Source: a bacterium
GTDB taxonomy: Bacteria > Patescibacteriota > Dojkabacteria > GCA-002793355
Assembly: GCA_020853235.1 (NCBI GenBank)
Contig: JADYZG010000001.1
Span: forward strand, 1 to 37,805
Direction: 5' to 3'
Length of the DNA stretch: 37,805 nucleotides
How positions within the stretch are numbered: position 1 is the stretch's first letter; each line of letters opens with the position of its first letter. This document shows, piece after piece, positions 1 through 7,678 of the stretch. The notes under the pieces were generated by a model. That model was given only the letters and a program-made list of their open reading frames with translations. It searched no databases and was not told where the DNA came from. The translations under genes were made by a program, and so were the position numbers.

Positions 1-425
1 AAAATGATAACTATTTGTTAGGCTTTGATTCTGTCGACAAGATGAGACTTTTTCTTACTATGTTAGATGTCTCTGGTGTTGGGCCACGCACGGCAATGCA
101 AATTGTAGACACTATTGGTGTTGAAAGTATCGGCAAAGCGTTAGTTTCTAATGATGTAAAAGTCTTTTCTAAAGTACCTGGTGTTGGTCAGAAGACTGCT
201 GCAAAAATCATTTTAGAGTTGGCTGGTAAAAACCTTGATATTACTGCAGTTTTGAAACCACAGTCACTTGATGTATCTGAACATGCAGACGTTATAGCAA
301 CGCTACAGAAGCTCGGATATTCTGTTTCTGATGCCCGTCAGGCTGTTACAAAAGCGTCTACCGATTTGATATTACAGCAAAATCTCTCGACTGCAGAGAA
401 AGTAAAATTAGTTCTTTCTAAGTAG
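1..425 (+). CDS. ruvA: Holliday junction branch migration protein RuvA (5' partial)
   Basis: RuvA is the DNA-binding subunit of the RuvAB branch-migration complex, which holds the four-way junction while RuvB hexamers pump DNA. The reading frame is open from base 3, so the gene begins before the window and the N-terminal OB-fold is missing. What remains has the two helix-hairpin-helix motifs (VSGVGPRTA and VPGVGQKTA) followed by ILELAGK, then a linker and the C-terminal three-helix domain that contacts RuvB (LQKLGYSVSDARQAV). About 141 codons are present, against roughly 190-200 in full RuvA. It ends 2 nt before ruvB, so the two are almost certainly co-transcribed. No ruvC is visible; it may lie upstream. 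Confidence 0.95.
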   Translation, partial: NDNYLLGFDSVDKMRLFLTMLDVSGVGPRTAMQIVDTIGVESIGKALVSNDVKVFSKVPGVGQKTAAKIILELAGKNLDITAVLKPQSLDVSEHADVIATLQKLGYSVSDARQAVTKASTDLILQQNLSTAEKVKLVLSK

Positions 426-427
426 TC

Positions 428-1474
428 ATGATTGTTACAAATACTGAAGATAAGGGAAAAATACTCATAAAAAAACTTGCAAGAGCTGAACAATTAGGTA
501 ATCAGCAAGTGCCTACTGATTTTTCACTCCGACCAAAACTACTCAAAGATTTGATTGGAAGAGAGAAAGAAAAGCACATACTTTCTTTGCTCATAGCGGC
601 AACGAAGAAAAGGTGGGAAAAAGGGGATAAAGCAGCAGCCGATCATGTGTTGGTATACGGCCCGCCTGGATTGGGGAAGACAACAATTGCACACATCCTC
701 TCGAATGAGCTTGGCGTTACGGTTAAAGTTACTTCTGGGCCAGCAATCGAGCGACAGGCAGATTTAATTGCAATATTGACGAATTTATCTGCAGGTGACG
801 TTCTATTTATTGACGAAATTCATCGACTCCGTAAGCCAATCGAAGAGCTTTTGTACCCATCTATGGAAGATTTTCAAGTTGATATCATGGTTGGACAGGG
901 AACTGCGTCACAGTCAGTGCGATTTACCTTACCACCATTTACTTTGATAGGCGCAACGACCAGGATTGGATTACTCTCATCGCCTCTGCGGGATAGATTC
1001 GGTGTGTTGTTGCATCTTGACTTTTACAGCACTGAAGAGCTAGTGCTCATGTTACAACGACTTGCGAAATTGGAGAGCACAGAGATTTCAGATGATGCGT
1101 TTATTGAGATTGCAAAACGATCTCGTGGGACTGCCCGTATCGCTGTAAGATTATTTAAACGAGTGAAAGAGTATCTTGCAGTTCACGGCGAGGGTAAACT
1201 GACGAGAGAGATTGCGTCTGAAGCACTGGACCTATTAGGTATTGATTCGTTGGGACTTGATAAGCTTGATCAGATAATTTTACGAGCAATGATTGAAAAG
1301 TATGGAGGTGGGCCAATCGGGTTAAAAACACTTGCGGCCGCAGTTGCTGAAGACGAGGAGACCTTAGAAGTCGTTTACGAACCTTTTTTACTGAGAATGG
1401 GGTTAATTAAGCGCACTCCGCGTGGTCGAGTTGTTACGCAACTTGCATACAATCATCTTGGACAAACACAATAA
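428..1474 (+). CDS. ruvB: Holliday junction ATP-dependent DNA helicase RuvB
   Basis: RuvB is the AAA+ motor of Holliday junction branch migration, acting with RuvA. The 348-residue length is normal. Walker A is GPPGLGKT (about 78-85), Walker B is LFIDEIHR (126-133, D129/E130), sensor I is in IGATTR (about 174-179), and the arginine finger is in SPLRDRFG (about R188). A winged-helix C-terminal domain follows (IEKYGGGPIGLKTLA, then TPRGRV). The residues before the conserved 'F.LRP.LL.DLIG' start include about 30 extra positions that are Lys-rich and variable. The ATG lies 2 nt after the ruvA stop, with no Shine-Dalgarno, which fits translational coupling. Confidence 0.97.
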   Translation: MIVTNTEDKGKILIKKLARAEQLGNQQVPTDFSLRPKLLKDLIGREKEKHILSLLIAATKKRWEKGDKAAADHVLVYGPPGLGKTTIAHILSNELGVTVKVTSGPAIERQADLIAILTNLSAGDVLFIDEIHRLRKPIEELLYPSMEDFQVDIMVGQGTASQSVRFTLPPFTLIGATTRIGLLSSPLRDRFGVLLHLDFYSTEELVLMLQRLAKLESTEISDDAFIEIAKRSRGTARIAVRLFKRVKEYLAVHGEGKLTREIASEALDLLGIDSLGLDKLDQIILRAMIEKYGGGPIGLKTLAAAVAEDEETLEVVYEPFLLRMGLIKRTPRGRVVTQLAYNHLGQTQ

Positions 1475-1482
1475 AATCTTGT

Positions 1483-1488
1483 TATAGT
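1483..1488 (+). promoter_or_regulatory. -10 box for membrane protein gene at 1495
   Basis: TATAGT, then a 6-nt spacer, then ATG. Transcription would start at or next to the A of the start codon, giving a leaderless mRNA. No clear -35 element is visible. Confidence 0.6.
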
Positions 1489-1494
1489 GAAACT

Positions 1495-2478
1495 ATGGAA
1501 TTATCACAGCAAAAAAGACGAAGAGATGCCGTTTCGGTCGTGACTAATACTTCTAATTTATTATTGAGCAGTGATTCCCCGTGGGCAAAAGTTTTAAAAC
1601 AAGTGGAACAGGTACGCTCCAATTTCCAAGTTTTACTGGCACCAGGTGAAAAGCAGTTTAAGGATTTACCAAAGCGTGTGCGTTTGATGGTGGTTTCTTT
1701 CGGAACTCCCTTGATTTTCTCGATCCTTAAGTTATATGTATTCCCAACATCTCATTCGATTTCACTATGGAGTATACTGGCATTTGGACTTGGCCTACTT
1801 ACTTACTGGGGGACATATTGGGGTCTTAAGGGGCAGGTGCGTCGTGAATCGTATGTGTCGGTTCTCTTGCTGCCATCACTCTTTGTTATAGTGAACACAT
1901 TATTCCTGAGTACAGTCTTTGTTGGCGAAATTAACAGGCTCTATCTTTGGGGTCTTTTTGGCCTTTCGCTAATTGTATATATGATTTTTCTTTATACTCT
2001 GTCACTAGCAGTTAATATATTGAATGTGTCGTTGTTTTATACAATTCCTTTGAGTAGGTTAGGGGAGACAGTTGCTTATATTGCCGGTGTCATTGTACTA
2101 TTCCTTCTCTCGTACACGATTTTTCAGAGAACACTTCCCTACGTCGTTGCAATGGATACAACGGCATTAGCGTTACTTTTTGGTGGAGCATTCATCATCA
2201 CGACAGCTTTAGTCACCGCTTTATGGAATTATTTTGTTCCTTCGTCACGCGGTTTCTGGTTGTTTGTAACACTATCATCGGTGTTTCTAACAATTTCTTT
2301 GTCTGTTGCATCGTTGTTTTTGCCTTCTGCGTGGGTTGCGGGAATTGCTCACGGAATGGTCAGTTATGTTTTCGTAGGATACGTTATACATAAAGAACAA
2401 AATACATTAAATAACACGGTATATTGGGAACTTTTTGCGATTTCTGTGCTATCATTTTTGTTAGTAATTCTGGTGTAG
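1495..2478 (+). CDS. Polytopic membrane protein of unknown function
   Basis: I do not recognise this family. The 327-residue protein has a soluble N-terminus of about 65 residues (basic, MELSQQKRRRDAV) followed by eight or nine hydrophobic segments from about residue 66 to the C-terminus. The last hydrophobic segment runs to the stop codon. No catalytic motif is obvious. It lies 20 nt after ruvB, but a -10-like TATAGT sits 6 nt before its ATG, so it probably has its own leaderless transcript. Nothing in the sequence ties it to recombination, and adjacency to ruvAB may be incidental. Confidence 0.85.
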   Translation: MELSQQKRRRDAVSVVTNTSNLLLSSDSPWAKVLKQVEQVRSNFQVLLAPGEKQFKDLPKRVRLMVVSFGTPLIFSILKLYVFPTSHSISLWSILAFGLGLLTYWGTYWGLKGQVRRESYVSVLLLPSLFVIVNTLFLSTVFVGEINRLYLWGLFGLSLIVYMIFLYTLSLAVNILNVSLFYTIPLSRLGETVAYIAGVIVLFLLSYTIFQRTLPYVVAMDTTALALLFGGAFIITTALVTALWNYFVPSSRGFWLFVTLSSVFLTISLSVASLFLPSAWVAGIAHGMVSYVFVGYVIHKEQNTLNNTVYWELFAISVLSFLLVILV

Positions 2479-2488
2479 AGTAGAGGGT

Positions 2489-2497
2489 TGTGGATAA
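2489..2497 (-). other. Solitary DnaA-box match
   Basis: The minus strand reads TTATCCACA, the strict bacterial DnaA-box consensus. Only one copy is seen and no dnaA, dnaN or AT-rich 13-mer array accompanies it, so it is not evidence of an origin. By chance such a 9-mer would occur about 0.3 times in a window this size. Confidence 0.25.
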
Positions 2498-2501
2498 CTG
2501 G

Positions 2502-2527
2502 GTCCTATAGTACGTGTGTCCTATAGT
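2502..2527. repeat. Tandem direct repeat GTCCTATAGT x2, 16-bp period
   Basis: GTCCTATAGT occurs at 2502-2511 and 2518-2527, separated by 6 nt. Each copy contains TATAGT, a plausible -10 hexamer of the kind used elsewhere in the window, and the self-complementary CTATAG. It could be a duplicated promoter or operator half-site. Confidence 0.4.
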
Positions 2528-2538
2528 TTTTACTAAAA

Positions 2539-2655
2539 ATGCCTGGAGTAGTCTCTTTTTGGATAGTGATAATGGACGTAAGTATTGTATTAGCTAAAAT
2601 TATTAGAAAATTTGATTTTCATTTTAGAAAAGTAGTGCATTTCTACTCTCAATAA
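2539..2655 (+). CDS. Possible 38-residue small membrane protein
   Basis: This short open frame starts at ATG 2539 and ends at TAA 2655. It encodes a hydrophobic N-terminal half (about residues 4-22, VVSFWIVIMDVSIVLAKII) followed by a basic, aromatic tail. A TATAGT hexamer lies 11 nt upstream, the same spacing seen at the secreted-protein gene at 22290. There is no homology or codon evidence, and the ORF could be chance in an AT-rich region. Confidence 0.2.
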   Translation: MPGVVSFWIVIMDVSIVLAKIIRKFDFHFRKVVHFYSQ

Positions 2656-2724
2656 TAGTTACCTGGTAAATTTGGTGTAATCGGCCGTTTTGGGTTGTCA
2701 AGTCCCAATATTGTAAACGTTTAG

Positions 2725-2756
2725 AGACTGAGTATAATCTCCCTTATACTCAGTCT
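2725..2756. other. dif: Candidate dif site (Xer recombination site)
   Basis: Two perfect 13-bp inverted arms (AGACTGAGTATAA at 2725-2737 and TTATACTCAGTCT at 2744-2756) flank a 6-bp centre TCTCCC. Known dif sites have 11-bp recombinase-binding arms around a 6-bp (less often 5-8) central region, with inner arm ends close to ATAA...TTAT; this site has exactly that. It lies 240 bp upstream of a Xer-type recombinase gene, as sites do in single-recombinase systems such as XerS/dif-SL. No T-run follows on either strand, and the nearest upstream gene ends 246 bp away, so a terminator is unlikely. An operator remains possible. Confidence 0.6.
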
Positions 2757-2985
2757 AAATCTGTCAACGCGAGAGGAGTGCCCTATTTGTGTGACTAGAA
2801 CATGTTTTGGATTAAAGTTTTATTTTTCTTTTAATTCCCTATTTATTCTGTAATAAAAACGAATTAATTCCGAATTTCCGTTGAACTTCACATTTTTACC
2901 TCTTAACCCTCTTGGCCTATACCACTCGAAATCTGGAATTTTGGTCTGTAACTCCCCTTTCTTCCCATTTCTGGGGAATTTGCGC

Positions 2986-2991
2986 TATACT
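2986..2991 (+). promoter_or_regulatory. -10 box for xer recombinase
   Basis: TATACT with a 5-nt spacer (gtgct) directly before ATG 2997, predicting a leaderless transcript. A short inverted pair TTCCC/GGGAA (about 2962-2978) lies just upstream, around the -35 position. Confidence 0.65.
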
Positions 2992-2996
2992 GTGCT

Positions 2997-4103
2997 ATGA
3001 GAAGAATCTCAATTCAGCAACTTATTGATGATAAAAAGCACGTTAAACTGGAGCGTCAGAATGAATTTTTGTTACATCTCTACAGTAATAATTACAGTGA
3101 CGAAACAATTTATAACTATAACCGTGATCTGACATTCTTTGCTGAGTACCTAGTTGAGTCAAAAACTGAGTTTGGAAAAGTAAACAAGCGCACAGTTACT
3201 TTTTTTAAGGGTTGGCTTAAGGAAAGAAAGCATATTTTATCAAAAGAAGATAAAGAAGGTGCAGAAACCGTCGGTAATGCGGCGGTTAAAGGCAAAAATG
3301 CCTCAAAATCGAACGACAGTAAGAAAAAGGTATCAGAACCCCCAAAGAAAATACCAAAAGCTAGCTTTGCCAAGAACAACAACCCTGAAGTCTTGGATGC
3401 GCTTTCGGTAAACAGGATTTTAGTCTCACTCAGAAACTATCTAAGGTTTTTGGTTGAATACGATTACGAATCGCCTTTGGCACCAGATGCAGTCAAGCTT
3501 GTTCGTATTGCAAAAAAGAAACCTCAGGTAAATACACTCGAAGAAATTATTGCCCTAGTTGAAGCACCAACGACATATGAATCAATAGAGATAGTCGGCT
3601 TGAGGAATCGTGCAGCACTAGAGCTTTTGCTTGCAACAGGCATGCGTATATCAGAAGTAGTGAGTATTAATCGTGATCAGGTAAATTCAGATGGTAAGCT
3701 CTTTATAACTGGGAAAGGGAAGAAACAGCGGTTCGTGTACCTAACTCCCCGTGCGGTGGGGCATATCCAGAATTACCTGGCAAAGAGGGTAGACGCCTAC
3801 CCTGCCCTGTTTTTGCCCACAAGTGGGAGCAGATTGAAAGGTTCGGATCCTCGAATTTCGACGAATTATTTACAAATGAAAATCGCTTTTTATCGCCGAA
3901 TGCTTGAAATTGTCGTTCCGATGAGCGCACATTCAATTCGACATGCCTATGCAACGTATCTTGCTGAAAATGGTGCTAATCCCGCTGCTATTCAGGTACT
4001 TTTAGGTCACGAAAGCCTGCAGACTACAACAAGGTACGTCCATACTAGCGACAAATTCGCCGAAGACACGCATAAGGAGTTCCATCCTGCTAGTGACTTG
4101 TAA
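2997..4103 (+). CDS. xer: Xer-family tyrosine recombinase (XerC/D-like)
   Basis: This is a site-specific recombinase that would resolve chromosome dimers at dif. It has an N-terminal SAM-like core-binding domain (about 15-80 plus 132-160) and a C-terminal catalytic domain (about 178-365). The full catalytic set is visible: R217 in ATGMRISE, K240 in TGKGKKQR, H312 and R315 in SAHSIRHAYATY, H338 in LLGHES, and the nucleophile Y347 in TTTRYVHT. At 368 residues it is longer than the usual ~300 because of a Lys/Ser-rich, low-complexity insert at about 82-131 within the core-binding domain. Only one Xer gene is seen, and a dif-like site lies 240 bp upstream. It is less likely an integrase, since there is no mobile-element context. 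Confidence 0.93.
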   Translation: MRRISIQQLIDDKKHVKLERQNEFLLHLYSNNYSDETIYNYNRDLTFFAEYLVESKTEFGKVNKRTVTFFKGWLKERKHILSKEDKEGAETVGNAAVKGKNASKSNDSKKKVSEPPKKIPKASFAKNNNPEVLDALSVNRILVSLRNYLRFLVEYDYESPLAPDAVKLVRIAKKKPQVNTLEEIIALVEAPTTYESIEIVGLRNRAALELLLATGMRISEVVSINRDQVNSDGKLFITGKGKKQRFVYLTPRAVGHIQNYLAKRVDAYPALFLPTSGSRLKGSDPRISTNYLQMKIAFYRRMLEIVVPMSAHSIRHAYATYLAENGANPAAIQVLLGHESLQTTTRYVHTSDKFAEDTHKEFHPASDL

Positions 4104-4126
4104 AATCGAGTTAAGATTTTGTTTTT
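4102..4126 (+). terminator. Weak AT-rich terminator-like hairpin after xer
   Basis: AAAATC-gagttaa-GATTTT forms a 6-bp stem with a 7-nt loop followed by GTTTTT. It overlaps the stop codons of both convergent genes (xer ends 4103, gyrA ends 4125). The stem is AT-only except for one G-C pair, so strength is doubtful. Confidence 0.35.
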
Positions 4127-7046
4127 AACTTGCTAATCCCGTTACCTCGTCGCCTTCTGCAACTCGGAATACTTTGACTCCGTATGTTTGGCGGTTTGCA
4201 AGTACTGGGACACTTGGGAAGCTAGTCTTAATAACCTGCCCTTGTTTCGAAATCAAGATAATCTCTTTTTCGTCTGTTCTTTCTGCTTCTGGGAAAATTC
4301 TTGCAACTCGTAAGTCACCGGTTTTTCCACCAATTTTTGCTGCGAAGATACCAGATCCGCCTCGGTGTTGTTGTTTAAATTCTGCCAGCGCGGTGCATTT
4401 ACCGAATCCTTTTGCTGAAACGGTAAGGAGTAAGTCAGTATTATTTTTAACGATATCAAATGAGATGATTTCGTCATCCTTCTTCATGGCGATACCTTTA
4501 ACACCCATGGTGTTTCGACCACTCTCCTTAACTTCTTTTTCTGCGAATCTGATTGATTTTCCTTTTTGTGTAACCAAAATGAATTCGTCGTCACCTGTTG
4601 TTAATTGCGCTTGTACTAATCTATCTCCATCTTTTAAGACAATTGAGACAAGTCCGTTTTTGCGGATATTATCGAAGTCTGTTAGTTCCGTTTTTTTGAC
4701 GATACCTTTTTCTGTTGCCATAGCAATGTATTTGCCGCCTTCTCTGCTTTGTAGTGACAGTAACGAGCTAACAACGGTATTTGGCGTAATTTGTAGTAAG
4801 TTTACGATTGGGAGCCCTTTTGCCACTTTCTTTGATTCTGGAATTTCGTAACCACGGAGTTTGAATACTTTTCCATCAGACATAAAAACTAACAACCAGT
4901 CGTGTGTGTTACATAAAAGGACGTGATTGACATAGTCGTTTTCTTTCAATTTTGCGCCGATACTTCCTTTTCCACCTCGGTGTTGTAAACGATATTCTTC
5001 TGGTGAAATTCTTTTGATGTAGCCTGTTTTACTGATAGTCACGAACGTTTGTTCATTTGGTACTAAATCTTCTTCTTGTGGTTCGTCAACATCACCTTTG
5101 TAAACTTTGGTTCGTCGCTTATCTGCGTATTTCTCTTTGACCTCTACCAAGTCATTTTTTACGAGTTCAAGAATCTTGCTTTCTTCTGCGAGATATTCCT
5201 CGTGGTGTTTAATGGTTTCGAGAAGTCCGTTATATTCATCTTCAATCTTTTGTCGTTCAAGAGCTGCCAACTTTCGGAGCTGCATATCAAGAATCGCTTG
5301 CGCCTGGACATCGGTGAGATCGAATCTTTCCATTAACTTAACCTTGGCTTCTTCTGAGTTCTTTGCTGCTCGGATAAGTTTAATAACTTCTTCAATAAAG
5401 TCTAATGCTTTCAATAAACCTTCCAAAATGTGTGCATCGTACTTGTTTTTTGCAAGTTCGAATTCAAGTTTGCGAATAATAACGGTCATTCGGTGTTCGA
5501 GATACAACTCGAGCATTCGCTTAAGGTTGAGTGTTCGTGGTTCGTCATCGACAAGTGCGATCATGTTTGCACTGAAGTTCATCTGCAATGGTGTGTACTT
5601 GAACAACCTCTGCATAATAATTTGTGGTGAGAATCCTGATTTCACTTCAATGTATATTCGAATTTCATTTTTTGCTGATTCGTCACGGAGATCTTTAACC
5701 CCTTCGATTTTTCCGTCGTGAATAAGTTGTGCAATTTGCTCCATAAGGACTGCTTTGTTTACTTGGAATGGAAGTTCACTGACTATGATTGCTTGTTTTC
5801 CTGCGTTTGTTTCTTCAACGGTCATAACGCCACGCATTCGAACTCGACCGTTGCCTGTTTCGTAGAAATTAAGGATTTCTTTTGCATTATAGATTTGTCC
5901 ACCTGTTGGGAAATCTGGACCTTTAATGTGCTGTAGCAGGTCTTGTGTCGTTACTTGAGAAACAAATCGTGGGTACAACGAGAGGCCTGATGTATTTAAG
6001 AATCCTTCTGCAAATTTCTCAAGTATTTTTGCGTTTAATCCAATTTCCTCAATATTATCAACAACTCGGCCTTCTTTGATGTAGATTTGTAAGGCTGCAA
6101 CTTTTTCTTTGTATAACGGGTCATTTTGCGAGATGTAATTCTCCCAATATTCAAATGGTTGGTTGCTGAGTACTTGTGGTACCCGTGTGTTCTGTTCTCG
6201 CAAACCACGAAGCATGTTGTATGCTGATTTTCCTTCCCACGTGTTGCCCTGCTCGATCATTGCAATGAGCGCATCAATTAGTTCTCCAAGATTATGTGGA
6301 GGAATCTTTGTAGCCATACCTACTGCAATACCGCTGGTTCCGTTTGCTAAAAGATTTGGAAATGCTGCAGGCAACGTAATTGGTTCGTTTGCGGTACCAT
6401 CGTAGTTTGGTCGGAAAAGTACTGTTCCTTTATCGATATCTTTAATAAGTTCTACGGCAATTTTTGAGAATTTTGCTTCTGTATACCTCATGCTTGCTGC
6501 CACATCACCGTCAATAGAACCGAAGTTTCCTTGTCCTTGGACCAGTGGATATCGCATACCAAATGGCTGCACCATATTGACGAGTGTTTGATATACTGCC
6601 TGATCGCCGTGTGGATGGTAATCGCCTATTGCCTGACCGACGATTTTTGCAGATTTTCTTGTTGCGCTGGTTGGCCAAAGAGTTAAGTCGCGCATAGTAA
6701 CTAGAACACGTCGTTGTGATGGCTTAAGGCCATCTTTAACATCTGGGATGGCACGATCGACAATAACGCTCATGGCATAGTCGATGAAATCTTTCTTGAG
6801 TTCATCGGTGATCGAAATCGAAACAGTTTCACCTGCTTTAAATCCGGTACCTGTCGTTAACATGTCGCTGATGCCTTCGTTTGTGTTTTCGCCAATTTCA
6901 AGGTCACCAGTGGCTGTTTTATAGTCCTCTGATTCTACGCCGTCTTCGATAGATACTTTGGTAGATTCTTCTAGAGTTCCCTCTGCGATTTGTTCGTCAA
7001 TTAACTTTTTAACGTCTTCTGGAATTGGAGTTTTATCTTGTGCCAT
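4125..7046 (-). CDS. gyrA: DNA gyrase subunit A
   Basis: This is the type IIA topoisomerase breakage-reunion subunit. The 973 residues include an acidic N-terminal extension (1-75) before the canonical start (ITDELKKDFIDYAMSVIVDRA). The winged-helix region and catalytic Y188 (AASMRYTE) follow. There is an unusual ~100-residue insertion at about 268-368, just before LLQHIKGPDFPTGG. A tower and coiled coil and the C-terminal beta-pinwheel complete the protein, with a GyrA-box-like QHRGGKG (688-694) and a second QHRGG motif near the end, favouring gyrase over topo IV. In the quinolone region the motif reads HPHGDQAVYQ, so the positions equivalent to E. coli S83 and D87 are both Gln (Q149, Q153). 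I chose ATG 7046 because TAGAAT lies 10 nt upstream; the longer frame to 7085 contains that promoter. Confidence 0.95.
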   Translation of the reverse strand: MAQDKTPIPEDVKKLIDEQIAEGTLEESTKVSIEDGVESEDYKTATGDLEIGENTNEGISDMLTTGTGFKAGETVSISITDELKKDFIDYAMSVIVDRAIPDVKDGLKPSQRRVLVTMRDLTLWPTSATRKSAKIVGQAIGDYHPHGDQAVYQTLVNMVQPFGMRYPLVQGQGNFGSIDGDVAASMRYTEAKFSKIAVELIKDIDKGTVLFRPNYDGTANEPITLPAAFPNLLANGTSGIAVGMATKIPPHNLGELIDALIAMIEQGNTWEGKSAYNMLRGLREQNTRVPQVLSNQPFEYWENYISQNDPLYKEKVAALQIYIKEGRVVDNIEEIGLNAKILEKFAEGFLNTSGLSLYPRFVSQVTTQDLLQHIKGPDFPTGGQIYNAKEILNFYETGNGRVRMRGVMTVEETNAGKQAIIVSELPFQVNKAVLMEQIAQLIHDGKIEGVKDLRDESAKNEIRIYIEVKSGFSPQIIMQRLFKYTPLQMNFSANMIALVDDEPRTLNLKRMLELYLEHRMTVIIRKLEFELAKNKYDAHILEGLLKALDFIEEVIKLIRAAKNSEEAKVKLMERFDLTDVQAQAILDMQLRKLAALERQKIEDEYNGLLETIKHHEEYLAEESKILELVKNDLVEVKEKYADKRRTKVYKGDVDEPQEEDLVPNEQTFVTISKTGYIKRISPEEYRLQHRGGKGSIGAKLKENDYVNHVLLCNTHDWLLVFMSDGKVFKLRGYEIPESKKVAKGLPIVNLLQITPNTVVSSLLSLQSREGGKYIAMATEKGIVKKTELTDFDNIRKNGLVSIVLKDGDRLVQAQLTTGDDEFILVTQKGKSIRFAEKEVKESGRNTMGVKGIAMKKDDEIISFDIVKNNTDLLLTVSAKGFGKCTALAEFKQQHRGGSGIFAAKIGGKTGDLRVARIFPEAERTDEKEIILISKQGQVIKTSFPSVPVLANRQTYGVKVFRVAEGDEVTGLAS

Positions 7047-7056
7047 ATGTGTGGCT

Positions 7057-7062
7057 ATTCTA
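7057..7062 (-). promoter_or_regulatory. -10 box for gyrA
   Basis: TAGAAT on the minus strand, 10 nt before ATG 7046, giving a leader of only about 4 nt. It lies inside the longest open frame, arguing against the upstream start at 7085. Confidence 0.5.
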
Positions 7063-7186
7063 GTCGAAAAAGTGGGCTGAGTCAATCAATTAACCTGCCC
7101 CGTAACCACAATGAGCTAGAAATATTAAATCTTAATTTCTTAATTGATGGTGACCGTAGGTTCGTGTCATAAAAATATCCAGCGTA

Positions 7187-7669
7187 TTACTTAAACGAGA
7201 TCAATTCTACTTCAAAAATAAGGGTCGCGTTTGGAGGAATAACGCCGCCTGCACCTGTAGAGCCATATCCTAGCGATGCGGGAATGATAAGTTTTCTCTT
7301 CTCTCCTACTTTCATACCAAGTACACCAAGATCCCATCCTTTAATAACTTCACCTGCACCGAGGGTGAAGGTAAATGGAGTTCCGCGATCAACTGAACTG
7401 TCAAATTTTTTACCATTCTCTAGTGTTCCGGTGTAGTGAACTGTAACTTGTTGTCCGTTCTTTGCGCCTTCTCCTGTACCTTCTTTTGTGGTCGTAGTAG
7501 AAAATGAAGTCGCTCCAAGTGTCGCCTGGTTAGGAGATGTAGTTGAATTATTTGTATCTGTTGGATTAGACATAATTGAATAAACTAAAATTAATGAACT
7601 AAAAATTGCAAAAAAAACAATCGTTGGGACGATATATTCTCTCATTTTTGTTGTAATATTATTTACCAT
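7187..7669 (-). CDS. Membrane-anchored FKBP-type peptidyl-prolyl isomerase
   Basis: This protein would catalyse cis-trans isomerisation of proline peptide bonds outside the membrane, helping fold exported proteins. There is a short cytoplasmic N-terminus, one transmembrane helix (about 12-33), a Ser/Thr/Asn-rich linker (about 35-58), and a single FKBP domain (about 60-160). The FKBP signatures are VTVHYTGTLENGKKFDSS, GEVIKGWDLGVLGMKVGEKR and IPASLGYG, with a C-terminal IPPNATLIFEVELI. A GTG at 7672 precedes the ATG at 7669 and either could be used. The gap to the upstream DUF368 gene is only about 9 nt, so the two form an operon. Gene name not assigned because FKBP paralogues are numerous. 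Confidence 0.93.
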   Translation of the reverse strand: MVNNITTKMREYIVPTIVFFAIFSSLILVYSIMSNPTDTNNSTTSPNQATLGATSFSTTTTKEGTGEGAKNGQQVTVHYTGTLENGKKFDSSVDRGTPFTFTLGAGEVIKGWDLGVLGMKVGEKRKLIIPASLGYGSTGAGGVIPPNATLIFEVELISFK

Positions 7670-7678
7670 CACTTTAGA

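Larger units (their letters stand above)
2479..2996. other. 518-bp gene-poor intergenic region with dif-like site
   Basis: This is the longest non-coding stretch in the window. It holds a solitary perfect DnaA-box match, a duplicated CTATAG-containing element, a possible 38-codon ORF, a 10-bp palindrome TAAACGTTTA (2714-2723), a strong dif-like inverted repeat (2725-2756), and the promoter of the recombinase gene. Several short palindromes occur as well (TTACC-T-GGTAA near 2660; GAAAAT-TTG-ATTTTC near 2607). Genes to the left read rightward. To the right, after the recombinase, the next run of genes reads leftward, which is the convergent arrangement expected around a replication terminus. 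Confidence 0.7.

Noticed and set aside
2725-2756. Rho-independent terminator
   Set aside because: The stem is strong but no U-run follows on either strand and the nearest upstream gene ends about 250 bp earlier.
2479-2996. Replication origin (DnaA box in an AT-rich intergenic region)
   Set aside because: Only one DnaA box, no dnaA or dnaN, and gene orientation is convergent rather than divergent.
4174-6405. Several long plus-strand open frames opposite gyrA (for example 4174-4851, 5107-5721)
   Set aside because: They are antisense shadows of a well-supported gyrA, with Ser/Phe-rich composition and no recognisable domains or promoters.
7047-7085. Longer GyrA N-terminus starting at 7085
   Set aside because: The extra 13 codons contain the likely -10 box TAGAAT, and the ATG at 7046 fits the start pattern of other genes.
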